64,000 bases of DNA, taken from NCBI GenBank assembly GCA_016808115.1, contig JAEQBH010002182.1, positions 124,001-188,000 on the forward strand, read 5' to 3'. The stretch is from Tetrastigma voinierianum. Its lineage: Eukaryota; Streptophyta; Magnoliopsida; Vitales; Vitaceae. Below are positions 1-12,356 of this stretch, in pieces; positions within the stretch are counted from its first letter, which is position 1, and each line of letters begins with the position of its first letter. Position numbers and translations under genes: made by a program. The notes beneath the pieces are model-generated. The model saw only the letters and a list, made by a program, of their open reading frames with translations, had not been told where the DNA came from and did not search any database.

Positions 1-429
1 AGAACATTATTAATGTGAAGTTAAGTGGATAAATGATTATTATCACATATAAACTTAAAATGATAACAAATGAAACTAGTATACGTAAATGGGTATAAGG
101 AATGAGTATACGTGATTGAATATGTGAATGAGTAATTTATGAATAAGTATACATGAATGAGTTATACGTGAATGAATATGTAAATGAGCATATGAAATGT
201 GTACATAGATTGCGTGATATCTTGAAAAGATAATACGAAAGTGATATTAGAATTGAAATGATTAAGGACGCAAGGTGAATCGCACTGCGAAATATATATA
301 TATGTATATATATATTGATTCAATGATTGTTATTCGAAATGTGTTCACACATCGTATGCATGTGTGCATGTATTTGGTCGAGCGTTTAAATTATCGCATA
401 AAAGTAAATTGATTTGAAATGAATCATTG

Positions 430-1150
430 ATCGAATTCGGCTACGACGGATTCACCAACTCGAATTCGGCCACGGCGTAACCGTGATTCGCTTCCATCGC
501 AAAATCACATCACATCGATCGACGTGCATACGACAGATCCACCAACCGAACTGGCCGTGAATGTCGACTTCTATACCATATGTGAGACGCAGACATTGAT
601 TGTGAAACCACGATAATACCGAATGACAACGTGCGTGATTCACCAACTCGAATCATGCGACGTCGAATTTATGCTTATATGTGGAATCACAAACCGAACA
701 ACGAATCGATGTAATGCGAAATCACATTGCTACTGAATGACAGACATAACAGGATTCACCAACTGAATCTGTCGTGGATGTCGAATTCTATAGTTATATG
801 TGGAATCACAAACCGAACAACGAATCGATGTATTCGCTAAACACATTGCTATCGAATGATGTACATCAGGATTCACCAATCGACCGTCGTGAACGCTTAA
901 TTCTATAGCCATATGTGAAATGGTAATCAGTAACGGAAATCACATTGTTACCGACGATAAATGTGACGATTCACCAACTAACTGGCCGTGGAACGCCGAA
1001 TTCTATACTATATGCACGCAGATTATCGGGAGTGTGAAACCACATTACTAATTAATGACAAATGTAAAAGTGTGATTCACCAATCGAACTGGCTGTGGGA
1101 TGTCTAATTCTATAGTTATATGTGGAATCACAAACCGAAAAAGGAAAACG
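430..1150 (+). repeat. Degenerate tandem satellite, about 7 units of 86-117 bp
   Basis: The word 'gattcaccaa' or a close variant recurs near 450, 536, 639, 753, 870, 969 and 1075. It is followed each time by a 'ctggccgtgg' type word and usually by 'gaattctata' and 'tatatgtggaatcaca'. Spacing varies from 86 to 117 bp, so the array is diverged and contains indels. Short ORFs on the minus strand are by-products of the repeat. Confidence 0.75.
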
Positions 1151-1344
1151 ATGGTATTAAAAAGTGTATTTGTATAGGTATCTTTTACATTACACGGACA
1201 TAGTAAAAAGGCATCATTTTGTAAATGCATTTTGTCAGAATGTAAATGTTAAGGGTCTTTTTGAAATTATAAGTGTTTAGCTGATCGCCTAAAAGAAGTG
1301 CTTTCGACACTAAAAAGGTCCGAACAGAATAACATAAACAAATG

Positions 1345-1572
1345 TTTTGGAAAGATACCGAAATGCCTGAGTAAACCGGCTCCAAACTGATCCGCCAACC
1401 TGGGTCAAGTCTGGATTCTGTGTCGCGACACTTTTTGAAAAGAAAATTTAATAAGACGAAATAAATGTTTTGATTGAAAACTGCTTCTGAGTAAAACTGC
1501 TCCAAATTTTTGATCCGCCAATTCCGCCAAGTAGGGGATTCTGGTCGCGACACTTTTGAAAAAATGAAAGTA
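1345..1572 (+). repeat. Two-copy tandem duplication, about 126 bp unit
   Basis: The segment 'gcctgagtaaaccggctccaaa ... gatccgccaa ... ggattctg..gtcgcgacacttt' at about 1364-1440 is repeated at about 1487-1560 with matching order and small indels. Both copies end in 'tcgcgacactttt' followed by an A-rich run. A minus-strand ORF across it is an artefact. Confidence 0.65.
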
Positions 1573-2600
1573 ATAAAACGAAAACTAAAATGACTTGGGC
1601 CGGGCATCCCAGATCACGAAATGTAATTTCAAAAGGGAGTTGATTAATAGCTTCGGTCGTGATAATGATAAGAGTCTAATATGAATTGGTATTAGTCTGA
1701 TTGACGTTGTATGAATTTAATATGACTTGATATGTTTCGATTTACCATTGTATAAGTATAAGTTTGTTTTGAATATGATCTAATATGACATACATGTAGA
1801 AGATATGAATTGAAAACTTGTAAAAGACATGATACATGGAAGTAATAATGAATAAGATATTGATATGGAATCTAAAAGGGCAAAATCTACATGTATAAAT
1901 GAGATGAGTTAGAAGTCACATAAGAATAGACTCGATATATGCATAAGTAAAAGTAAAAGATAGTGATGGCGATTTTTTTATCGTCATTATCACTATATGT
2001 TCCTACCTAAGCGAGTTTAGCACTGTGTTCAACTGTGTAGGTACTGGAAGAGGAGATAAAGAGGACAGACATTCCACACCAAGAAGATGTACACCTGGGA
2101 GATAGGTGCCTCTACCAAAGATCGCCTGGCGATCTCCGATGTTTGTAGAGATAGGTATATGTATATGTATTTGTTTAAGTAAATGGGACTTAGTATATGT
2201 GTATAAATTTTAATGGATATCACTCCTGTGGTAGTTCATTTTGTAAATATAAACGATTGTCAGGTAAAGAAAATAAATAAATAAATAAATAAGGAGTCCC
2301 AAGATAAGAGTTTCAGACCCTTTAAAACCGGTTTCGGGATCGCCCATCTGCCTGAGCTGGATCTGGGGTGTGACAAGAAGAGTTCTAAGGCCCTAGGATA
2401 TGTGTTTTTGGGAAGGGTCTAGTTGCAAGTCAACCCGTAAAATTTCCTATTTTTGATCATATGCAAAGAGCTCGCACTTTAGAATGCTCGGGTCGAAATA
2501 AAAGAGAATTCGCAAAGCAAGTCCTTCGTAAATTGTAGCCACATCAGTGAACTTGATGTTAAGCTTTTGAATTTCTCAATGCATTCACCTTACATAGATT

Positions 2601-2884
2601 CCTAAAGTGCACCAATGCATTCACCTTACATAGATTCCTAAGCTATCAAAATCTTCACTTCATACTTGAGCTTGGAATCTAGGTTACTTGTCATCTTGGT
2701 TCTTTGATTTGAGTGAACTTCATTTCCAAGTGCTTCGATCACTTCATCATTGTCATCTTTAAGCCAGATATCTTCTCTATTTGATGCTTGATCAATTTCA
2801 ACCTCTACCAACTCAATTTAACCATTAAGAATCAATAACTCATTTGTTATCATCAAAATCTCAACGAGGTATCCTTGGCTAACA
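2601..2884 (-). repeat. Truncated 3' LTR of the minus-strand copia element
   Basis: It matches 8358-8651 over its whole length ('aatgcattcaccttacatag', then 'cttggaatct', 'ttccaagtgc', 'tctcaacgag', ending in 'gctaaca'). On the minus strand the LTR begins TGTTAGCC. Homology to the 5' LTR stops at about 2601, where a second copy of 'gcattcacct tacatagatt' begins (2581). This implies a rearrangement at the break. Confidence 0.8.
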
Positions 2885-2900
2885 ATCTCCCATTTTGATG
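2885..2900 (-). other. Polypurine tract of the copia element
   Basis: The minus strand reads CATCAAAATGGGAGAT directly before the TGTTAGCC start of the 3' LTR. That is the position and composition expected for the plus-strand primer of a copia element. Confidence 0.7.
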
Positions 2901-3421
2901 ATGATAAACCTTAGTTATCTAGGAGAGGGAAATTTCAAACCAATAGTCTAAAAATAATTGCATAATATAAATTTTAACCAATTCAAACACATGCAATTTA
3001 CATTCAACACATAAGACAAGCATCAAGGAATGATATAAATGTGGCATATCTTTCTCCCCTTTGATACATATCATTTCTCACTAAACTCCTAGATATATAT
3101 TTTTCTCCCCCTATGGCAACATCAAAAAGGAGCAAGAGACTTTAGACATAAAGGTATCTCCCCCCTTTGACAGTACAATTAAGGAAGGGTTAAGAGTTTA
3201 AGGCACAACATTTTTCAAGCAATATTGACACTTGAGTCATTCAAACAATTTTTCACAAAGAGATGACTCCTAATTGTCTTCTAATATTGACAAATTGATT
3301 CTCATTTAGGCTTTGTAGGAAAATATCCGCAAGTTGATCACTGCTCTAACAAAATCAAGTGTAATATCCCCTCAGGCATGATCTCTAAGGAAAATGATGT
3401 CTAATTTCTATATGCTTGGTT

Positions 3422-3690
3422 CTAGAGTGCTGCATGATTCTTTGATATGCTAATGGCACTCAGGTTGTCACATTTAATGGGAACATGAGAATATGTCAAT
3501 CCAAAATCACTAAATGTTTGTTTCATCCAAAGTACTGTGGCACATCCTAACCCCTCATGGGAATATTTCGCTTCCGCTGATACAAGGCAAATCAATTTGT
3601 TTCTTGCTATGCCAAGACACAAGTGAGTGACCTAGAAAATGACACATTCCACTAGTGCTTTTTCTATCAATTTTGCAACCACCGAAATCC
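3422..3690 (-). pseudogene. Copia RNase H remnant
   Basis: The minus-strand reading shows recognisable copia RNase H pieces: a DADFGGCKIDRKSTSG-like stretch at about 3690-3640, then 'SAEAKYSHEGLGCATVLWMK' and 'VPIKCDNLSAISISKN' at 3570-3430. These correspond to the AEAEY and CDN(T/L)SAI motifs of the family. The frame shifts near 3620-3640 and the protein is not continuous. It lies between the RT remnant and the polypurine tract, as expected. Confidence 0.75.
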
Positions 3691-4098
3691 GCATCTGAAT
3701 ATCATATCAATTCAAAATTATCACATTTTGGATACCAAAGACCAATATCAATAGTGCCTTTCAAATACCTAAATATTCTTTTAACCGCATTCAAATGAGA
3801 TTCTTAGGACATGCTTGTACCCAGCACATAAGCATACACACTATACATGATATTTCCAGTCTACTAGCCGTTATACAACAAAGAACCAATCATGCCTCTA
3901 TTTAGTTTGGTCAACTGGGACTTACCTTTTTCATCCATGTCTAACTTGATGGATGAGCCCATAGGTGTGTTCTCGCCTTTACTTCCAAATTGAACTTCTT
4001 GAGGAGATCTCTTATGTACTTTGCTTGATTTATGAATGTTCCCTCCTTAAGTTGTTTGATTTGAAGACCAAGAAAGAAGTTGAGCTCTCCCATCATGC

Positions 4099-4476
4099 TC
4101 ATCTCAAATTCACTATGCATAGACTTAGCAAATTCTTCACAAAGTGAAACATTAGTAGTAAATTAAATATTATATCATCAACATAGATTTGAACAATAAG
4201 AATGTCATTTTCTCTTAGCTTAATGAACAAAGTTGTATCAATTTTGCCCATTTTGAAACCACTAGATATAAGAAATTTGCTTAGCCTTTCATACCAAGCT
4301 CTAGGTGCTTGTTTCAAGCCATAAAGTGTCTTTTTGACTTTAAAAACATGATTAGGGAAATTAAAACTTCCAAACCCGGGAGGTTGTTCAACATATACTT
4401 CCTCATTTATGAAACCATTTAAAAAAGCACTTTTCGTCCATTTGATATAAATGAAATTTTGTGACAAGCAAAGCAA
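4099..4476 (-). pseudogene. Copia reverse transcriptase remnant
   Basis: The translated minus strand contains SAFLNGFINEEVYVEQPPGF, LYGLKQAPRAWYERL and IYVDDII, which are the copia RT signatures (KSAFLNG, YGLKQAPRAWY, YVDD). The YVDD active-site box is at roughly 4170-4185. The frame is lost upstream at about 4475 and downstream at about 4150, where the sequence drifts into unrelated residues. The fragment cannot make a working polymerase. Confidence 0.85.
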
Positions 4477-5610
4477 GTAACATTCTTATAGCTTCTAATC
4501 TAGCTACGGGAGAAAAGGTCTCTTCATAGTCAATTCTCTTGTTGATTATACCCTCGGGCCACTAATCTTGGGGTTTTATTTCTACCCATTCTGGTCATTT
4601 TCATCCATTTTGTTTTCTATACACCCATTTTGTGTCAATAACACTTTGATCATTTGGCCTAGGTACTAACTCCCAAACTTCTTTCAAATTCATTGAGTTC
4701 TTCTTGCATGGAAATTACCCACCTCATCTATTATAGCATCATTTAACTTTATTCACCTGAGAGATAAAAGCAGTTATTGCAAATATTTCTAAAAAGAGGA
4801 TCTAGTCCTTTAACCCAATTGAAGGATTACCTATAATTTGATCTTGTGGATGATTGTCACAAATTTCCATTCTTTTGGAAGTTCTTGACTAGATTCTCCT
4901 CGCTTCGCTAAGGAGTGGAGGATGGGCAAAAGGTATTCTTCCTTCTTCAATCAATCTCTCTTGTTGATGAACTTATCATCAATTTGCACCTTTCCCATGG
5001 AGAAGTCCAAACTCTACATCATCATTAACACTTTCTTCTTTCGAGAGACTGTTAGATTCATCAAATACTACATGGATCTTTTAATTCTCTACGACCATTG
5101 TCTTTTGTTAAAAACTCTATGTGCTTTACTAGATGAAGAATATTAAGCAAATATCCCAACATTAGATTTTGCATCAAATTTTCCAAGGTTTTCCTTAGAA
5201 TTTAAAATAAAGCATTTACTTCCAAAAACTTTGAAATAGCTAATGTTAGGTTTCTTGTTTTTCCAAAGTTCATATGGGGTTTTTTCCAAAGAGGACCTAA
5301 TCAAAACTCTATTCAATATATAGCATGAAGTATTGATCGCTTCCTACTAAAAAATAATTTGGCAAATTGTTATCATGAAGAATGGTTCTTGCCATTTCTT
5401 GCAAGGTTCTATTTTCCTTCAACAACCCCATTTTGTTGGGGAGTTCTAGAAGCCGTAAAATGTATGTTCAATTTCCTGTTCATCACAAAATCCTCAACTA
5501 ACATTTTCAAATTTTCCATGGTCACTCCTTATATAAGAAATGTGAAACTTTCTCATTTTGAATTTTTCTACAAAGTTTTGAAAACTCATGGAAGACATCA
5601 AGCTATGGAG

Positions 5611-5880
5611 CTAAAAAACAAGACCCATGTGATACTCAGAGAAGTCATCCACATTCACAAATGCATATGATTTACCTCCCAGGCTAGTAGTCCTCGAGGG
5701 TCCAAAATAAATCCATATGAAGAAGCTCAAGAGGTTCTGATGTAGAAATAAAATTTTTGTTTTTAAAAGATGCTTTATTTGCTTTCCTTGCATGCTTCAC
5801 AAACTTTATCTTTTTTCTAAAGAGATTTTGGGAAGGCTCTAACAAGTTCTCATTTTACTGAAGCCAGGTAATGAGATTCA
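5611..5880 (-). pseudogene. Copia integrase N-terminal/core remnant
   Basis: The minus strand encodes CxxGKQ followed by DLFGPSRT, TTSLGGKSYAFVNVDDFS and related residues. This matches the copia integrase zinc-binding tail and first catalytic block (HMDLFGP, VDDFSR). Several expected residues are changed (I-Y-FGPS instead of HMDLFGPS) and the frame closes at 5611. The rest of the integrase core at 5150-5600 is present only as scattered similarity. Confidence 0.7.
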
Positions 5881-6424
5881 TGTTCACATGTCCCAATCTC
5901 CTATGCTACACAACCAACTCCTTTCATCATGCATGCGAGAAAAACATCTATTATGGCTTCATTTTGAAATATCAATCGATAAACATTTTCATTTCTATGG
6001 CCCATGAAGATGTGATTTTACCATTTTGAGAATCCTTGATGATACAATGAGAAGGATTCAAAAATCACTTTAAAACCTTGTTACAAAGTTGACTAATGTG
6101 CTTAAAAGATTATGTTTCAAACCATCAACAAGCAAAACATTTTCAATAAGAGATGAAGAGTTGTTACCTATAGAACCATGCTGTCCAATGATTCTACCTT
6201 CCCATTATCTCCAAAAGTCACGTATCCCCTCCTTTCTCCTTGTGTAGCTGCAAACTTTGACTCATCTCCACATATGTCTGAGCAACCACCGTCCAAGAAC
6301 CATTCTCCTTCTTCGATCTCTTATCTCGATCTTCGAAGCCATTTAAGCACATGTCGCAAGAACTCATTCGCTTTCATCATCTGATGAGTCTTCACTTTAA
6401 CTCCATGTTGCCATCATAGCTCTT

Positions 6425-7192
6425 ATCTTTTCTTTCTCGGGCTTGTAGAAAGGACAATCATATTTGATATGACCCTAGCTTTCTTGCATTCAGAAAGCTA
6501 CTTTTCGCTCCTTCTCTACTTTCTTTTTCTTCTTTTCAAGGACCTTCTTTCAGGAAGTTGCTTCTTTTATTATGTTTTTCCACCAAACTTATTTTCATCA
6601 TGAATTTTTGCACTCTCAGGATTTGAGGGCGATATCATCTTCTCCATGTTGGCCGAAGCTATTTCTCAACGACTTTTTCTTCTTTTGAGCTTTGAGCGCA
6701 ATGCATTTCTTTCGCTTCCCTCTTGCATTTCTTTCTCTTGTCTCTGCACCTCATTTCCATAAGTCATCAAAGAATCTATAAGTTCCTCAAGAGGTAGCTC
6801 TTTCATATTCTTTACGTCCCTGTAGCTTTCATGCTTTGGAATCTATTCTGTGGGAGGTAGGCATCTTAGAATTTTAGATACCTTTGTCTTGTTCACTTAC
6901 CCTCTTTCCCAAGCCTTAAGACCATTTCTTCTTACAACATCTCAGAACCTAGTAAACATCTCAACAATAGATTCATTAGGTTTCATTTTGAACATTTCAT
7001 AATCATTTTCAAGAATTCTAACTTTAAAATCTTTGACTTGGGTAGTTCCTTCATGGGTATTCTCCAAATCTCCCTAGCCGTTTTACATTGACTAATTATA
7101 TTATACTCATTTCTATCCATAGCACATACAAGAATATAAATGGCTCTAGAATTTAATTGAAATTTTCTTACTTTCTTCTTCGCTATATTCAA
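6425..7192 (-). pseudogene. Copia gag remnant with broken CCHC zinc knuckle
   Basis: The minus-strand segment 7192-6983 encodes AIYILVCAMDRNEYNIIS then KTAREIW, typical of the plant copia gag (UBN2 type). Further down, at about 6500-6448, GHIKYDCPFYK can be read one frame away from the CKK half of the knuckle, so the CCHC motif is split by a frameshift. Gag packages the RNA in active relatives. Here it is a relic. Confidence 0.7.
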
Positions 7193-7454
7193 TAAGGGTT
7201 TTTCTTATTTTTCCTCCATCAACATCTTTGTAGGGAAAGGTGTAACCAAATAAGATTGTTTTCCATACTTCTAAATCAAGCAGATTCTAAATACCAAGTC
7301 ATTTTTGTTTTTCCAAAATTGATAATCTAATTTCGCAAAGAAGGGTGGTTTATTGGAGTGGAAAAATTTTCTAAGATGAAATGGCTTCGTGTTAGTTTCG
7401 TGCTAGCCATTTTCCTCTTAGACGATTAAATCTTAAAACAAAATAAAAGGCCTA

Positions 7455-7469
7455 GCTCTCGATACCAAT
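7455..7469 (-). other. Primer binding site of the copia element
   Basis: The minus strand reads ATTGGTATCGAGAGC immediately inside the 5' LTR. The canonical initiator-tRNA-Met site is TGGTATCAGAGC, so this one carries a one-base insertion or shift after TGGTATC. Confidence 0.75.
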
Positions 7470-8651
7470 TGAAGATTCACATGACTAAGCAACCTAACTA
7501 AGAGGGGTGGAATTGCTCTTTCAAAACTTTTTTCAGACACACAATAAATCTTTAATTTAAAATGCACAATAATAAATTAAAAGAGAAAAGGATAGAGAAA
7601 GCAAAATCCGACTTATAAGTGGGTTCTAAGACAACTCGTCTAATGCCTACTTCTCCTCAACCTTCAACCTGAGGGTTCCTAATTAGTGTCAAGCTCCAAA
7701 CTTGCTTCTTTCTTTACACTCGATTATGGTCTACGGGCATCTCTCTTCAAGCCATGCACATCAGTTCCAAGCTCTAATCCCGAGCTTGATTACACTTGGA
7801 TTTTGGCTCCAATAGGCTCCTAGAAATTTTGAAGCTTTCTCACTTAGGCACATCGAGACACTCTCAAGCTTTCAAGATCTTTCAAATACAACTCAAGCTT
7901 TGATGAACACAAAAGTGCACTCTAAAATATGCAAATGTAATGAATGCACTCACAAACTTACTTGAGAACTAATACACAAGAGAAAAGATGGTCGAGAGCA
8001 AGTCCGTTGTTTCCATAAAATGATCCCCACACTCTATTTATAGAGGGATTTTCGACACTATTCACGGCTAATCGCTCACCGCCGCTTTACTGCTCATGGT
8101 ACGTTCATTGCCAGCTTTAATGCTTCATGATTAATTATTCACTAGCCGTTGTGAAGTTATTCACATATACGGTATTGTTCATGTATACGGTACTGTTCAC
8201 ATATACGGTACTATTCATACGACCAGTTTTTTTCTTTAAATGTTCATTTTTAGATTTATTTAATCTAAAGTTTTATGCCTAAACCCATGTTTTCAAAAGA
8301 TATGTAATTTTGGATTTGAAAACCGAGTTTGTAAGTAATGCATGATTAATGATGATATCCTAAAGTGCACCAATGCATTCACCTTACATAGATTCCTAAG
8401 CTATCAAAATCTTCACTTCATACTTTAGCTTGGAATCTTAGTTACTTGTCATCTTGGTTCTTTGATTTGAGTGAACTTCATTTCCAAGTGCTCGATCAAT
8501 CCCATCATTGTCATCTTTAGCTTCAGATATTCTTCATTCGATGCTTCTTGATCAATTTCAACCAAGCCACTAACTCAATTTAACCATTAGTAACTAATAA
8601 CCTTGGTTTGTTGTCATCAAAATCTCAACGAGAGGTATCCTTGGGCTAACA
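7470..8651 (-). repeat. 5' LTR of the copia element, about 1182 bp
   Basis: It starts TGTTAGCCC on the minus strand (8651) and ends in CA next to the PBS (7470). Its outer 290 bp match the 3' LTR at 2601-2884. It contains a short tandem run 'ttcacatatacggta / ttcatgtatacggta' near 8157-8216. Confidence 0.75.
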
Positions 8652-10120
8652 ATAAGAAATGAAACTGGTTATGAAATGTATATTTATATGAGAAATGATA
8701 AGAATTTGTAATGTTATATGTGTTATATGCATTTGTATAGAAGTGTGGTGACCCTTAGTAGAGGTCATCCACGTAGACACCTCACTGCTTCAAAGCTCTC
8801 AAGACGTGTTCAATGCCTCAGACCATTACCCCCGCCTCGTCAAAGCATCTCTAATTGCATCACGGCTACATCGACCTCATCTTCTACCCGAGCTTTAACC
8901 ATTCGACTGAAATGGGAGATTCTCTAGCTCTTTTACCTGAGGAGGAAGAAGCTCCTCTAGGAAACTTCTTCTTGAAATCTTTCTTTGGCCGCTCGTTTCT
9001 AATCTCTACTTTCATTGGTACTGGACTAACCGATAAAAATCCATCGGCTGAGAGAAGTCATAAAGCAAATATCTCTTGATGGAATCATGCGCCCATCCTC
9101 AAATCGTTTACACCGAAATGCCTCGATGAGGACCCGCCTCCGGTATTTACCAGTACGCTAAATTCTTTTCATATTTAGTCATCGATAAGCTCCTGGGCTT
9201 CAAATTCGTGAATCGTTTCCACTTTCTGTAATCCCTATACACCCTGCAACATACTTTGCCCTCGAACTCGAACAAAGAACTCCAAGTCACGGATTTGGGA
9301 TCCTTGACTTCTTAATGCTAGTTTCCACTAATCATATGCCTCACTGTAATAGTGAGATCGCACATGATACTTTCGATCATGGACATCTAACCTCTTCTAT
9401 CACCTTTCTAACTTTTCTAACCGTAATTCTAGCTTTCTCCGACTCCTTCCATGGTCGCACCCATGGAATTCCTCCGCTCCATGTCTTCTTACTGTGTCTA
9501 TCGTGAGCTTAGAGAGGTCAATCTATCCAAAACCCGAGCCATAACTCGCGATATTCTCGCAGCGCTTCGTGGGCTCATTAGGTACATTACTCGGTTCAAA
9601 CCGATAACCCCTTGCTCCTCGGGTTAACACTCTCAACAACCTTCTTCGGGACGATCCATCTATACAAAACACAAGGACATCCACATCGCCAGCCAAAGGT
9701 TACTAATCGGAAGACCTTGTGTCTATTTTATATATGAAATTTTGTAAACCCATGTAAATATCAGAGACGTTGAACACTTCCATATACGAGTCAGGAGTAT
9801 ATATTTTGTAATCCGTCGCTACGTATCATAACATGCTTAATCGTTTAACATTATACGAATGAACCCCACTTTAAAGTTTATATGTGAAGGAAAAATAACC
9901 CTCACTACACCCTATGTCGAGTCAGCGCCACACCTATAGTGCATGCTAATCACGAGGAAAGCTACAGGAAGGCTGATATGGTCACTAAAACGGCATTTAA
10001 TTTTATACTACGATGTTAAGCCACCGAAATAAGTCGACGGAGAACCTTAATTACCCCCATCCAAACCACCATCGAGAAGATCTACTAGAGAGCGTCATCC
10101 TTCTACAAGATATCCTCCTA
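8652..10120. other. Unassigned, probably transposon-derived sequence
   Basis: There is no ORF with recognisable domains, no splice-like gene structure and no LTR termini that I can place. Base composition is higher in GC than the flanks and many CpG sites are present, as in decayed gypsy internal sequence. Plus-strand ORFs at 8718-9079 and 9315-9506 overlap in different frames and show no conserved motif, so I do not call genes. Confidence 0.3.
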
Positions 10121-10128
10121 AGGAATAT

Positions 10129-11722
10129 GTGATGCTTATTAACGAAGGAGAGCCAAAAACTTACCAAGAAGCCATTTTACATGAAAGTACGAAAGAGTGG
10201 GTTAAAGCCAAGCAAGAAAAATTGAGATCCTTACTTGAGAACCACACCTATGACTTGGTGAAGTTACCACAAGGAAATAAAGCTCTCAAAAACAAATGGG
10301 TGTACAGATTGAAAACAAAAAATAATGGCTCACAACTTACGTATAAGGCATGATTGGTTGTGAAGGGGTTCGATACGAAGAAATGTATTGACTTTGAAGA
10401 AATACTCTCTCCAATGGTAAAGATGTCCTCTATTCCTGTTGTACTTGGTCTTATAACTCGCTTGAATTTAGAAGTTGAGTAACTTGATGTGAAAACTGCA
10501 TTTCTTCATGGTGATTTGGAAGAAGAAATATACATGCAGCAACCTGAAGGGTTTGAAGTCAAAGAAAAAGAAAATCTTATGTACAAGTTAAAGAAGAGCT
10601 TGTATAGACTCAAGCAAACACCTAGATAGTGGTACAAGAAGTTTGACTCTTTCATGATGAGTCATGGGTACACCAGAACCACATCTGATCATTGTGTGTC
10701 TACTAGAAAGTTCCCTTATGATGATTTTATTATCCTCCTCCTATATGTTGATGACATGCAGATTATTGGTCATGATTATAATAAGATTGATAGATTGAAG
10801 AAAGAGCTTATCAAGTCTTTTGCCTTGACAGACTTAGGATTGGTGAAACAAATACTTGGCATGAAGATCTCCCGTAAGAGGAAGAATTGGAAGCTTTGGT
10901 TATCTTAAGAAAGCTATATTGAGAAGGTTCTTGAAAGATTTAACATAAGCAAGGCTAAGGTAGTTTGTTCTCCACTTGCAAGTCTCTTAAAGCTTAACTT
11001 TAAGTAATGTCCTACAAGTGAGAAAGATATGAAGAGATGAGCAAAGTTCCTTATGCATATGTTGTTGGTAGTTAGATGTAAGTTATGGACTGTACTAGGC
11101 CAAACATTGCTCATGCAATTGGAGTTATTAGCTAGTTTCTTATTAATCAAGGAAGGAGCACCTGAGGTAAAATAAGTGATACCGAGATATCCGAGTAAAC
11201 TTCCAAGGTGTGCTTCAGGTTTCGGGCAATGGCGTATCTATCCTAGACGGGTATAGAGATCCGCATTACGGTAGGTGATAAAGCGATTCTTGAAGTCCAT
11301 TTCGCCGTTTCTTTACGACTTTCGCAGGAGCTATCTCTTAGCAATCCAAGTTGTAAAAATGTGTTGCATTATCAACCATAGAAGCTAAGTACATTACTAT
11401 TACTGAGGGTTGTAAAGAAGCTTTATGGATGAGAAAATTCAAGAATCGTAGCTATAAATAAGAGAAGTACGTTGTTTACAAGCTGATACCAAAGTTTGCA
11501 TCTACCTCTCCAAGAATTTGACTTTCCATTCAAAATCGAAGCATATTGATGTTAGATATCACTAGATTCGTGATGTGCTTGAGTAAAAGCAATTGTATTT
11601 TAAGAAAATACATACAATGAGAATGGATCAAACATGTTGACTAAGTGTTTACCTAAGGAGAAGTTAGAAGCTTATAGGAAAAGAGCTTGGTTGAGCCCAC
11701 GACATGAGGCGGAGGGGGAGAT
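10129..11722 (+). mobile_element. Second Ty1/copia pol remnant (RT-RNase H), plus strand
   Basis: The plus-strand reading gives KTYQEAILHESTKEWVKAKQ and LKNKWVYRLK, then after stops DVKTAFLHGDLEEEIYMQQP, LKKSLYRLKQTPR, YVDDMQIIGHD and FALTDLGLVKQILGMKI. These are the RT signatures of Tnt1-94-type copia elements. In-frame stops occur at about 10351, 10481, 10627 and 10906, and the frame breaks again after 11000. The RNase H part (ALWM-like) at 11410-11440 is weak. The element ends with GGAGGGGGAGATT at 11711-11723, a good polypurine tract, directly before a TGTTGGG LTR start. No 5' LTR, gag or integrase is visible upstream. It is less degraded in the RT than the minus-strand copia, but clearly inactive. 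Confidence 0.85.
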
Positions 11723-11723
11723 T

Positions 11724-12356
11724 TGTTGGGTTCGTCCATTTGTGGGCTTGGACCAAATGGGCTAAGCCCATAGTTTAAAATAAAAAATAAAAAAAAAATT
11801 GTTAAGGTTGCTTGGAAGTAGTGTCGGGCAGCTTGAAGAAAAACAGAAGGGAGAGGTTTTAGAGAGAGAAAGAAAAAGGGTTAGGATTTGAATCTTTGGC
11901 AAGAAGATTGGAAGACCAAACCTTGTTCATTTTGGCTAAAATTTGGCGTGTTGATTCTTTGCAAAGTGTTGTTCAAACCTAGTTGTTTGGATCATTGGTT
12001 ATCTCTCTCCATAATACTCATTTGTCTATTCCAATGTTTTGTGAGATTTTTCCTTTTCTTTCTTGAGTTATTTATTCTTGAGATGATTTTTGTTGCCTTG
12101 GTGCTCCAAGAATTATATTCTTGATGTATTGTTGTTGTGAACCACTAATTTGCTTGTTATAGAAGAACTTAGTATAACCTATTATTGTCATTGTTGAAAT
12201 AGTTGAAGTTTAAATTACCTATGAGTCCCATGGTTTTTACCTTTTTCATTTAGGGGTTTTTCATGTAAAAATTGTTATCTCATTATAGTTGTTTTATTAT
12301 TGTTTTGTTGGCTTTGTTGCTGGATTATTTGTTTGTTGGACCTATTTTGGCACACA
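11724..12356 (+). repeat. Putative 3' LTR of the second copia element
   Basis: It begins TGTTGGG right after the polypurine tract and may end at CACACA (12351-12356), giving about 630 bp. The body is T-rich with weak structure. The right boundary is a guess because no second LTR copy is present for comparison. Confidence 0.5.

Larger units (their letters stand above)
1..2375 (+). repeat. LTR-like sequence of a chromovirus-type gypsy element (right part)
   Basis: No host gene is visible here. The block is AT-rich and repetitive and ends at 2366-2375 in GGGGTGTGACA-like sequence, the usual 3' end of plant chromovirus LTRs. It is followed at 2530-2575 by a stretch very similar to 34405-34465 (shared words around 'aaattgtagc', 'gtgatgtta'), so the two places carry the same repeat family. 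Two tandem-repeat blocks lie inside and are listed separately, together with a short (TA)n around 291-316 and (AATA)n at 2270-2293. The left boundary is outside the window. The LTR assignment is inferred from the terminus and repeat style; no coding domain supports it. Confidence 0.45.
2601..8651 (-). mobile_element. Ty1/copia retrotransposon, inactive, minus strand
   Basis: In minus-strand order: a 5' LTR (8651-7470), a PBS (7469-7455), gag, a zinc knuckle, integrase, reverse transcriptase, RNase H, a polypurine tract and a truncated 3' LTR (2884-2601). The order gag-integrase-RT-RNase H defines Ty1/copia. Every domain carries stops or frameshifts, so the copy is dead. The 3' LTR retains only about 284 bp against about 1182 bp for the 5' LTR, so the left end was lost or replaced. 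No target-site duplication can be checked because that end is missing. Confidence 0.85.
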
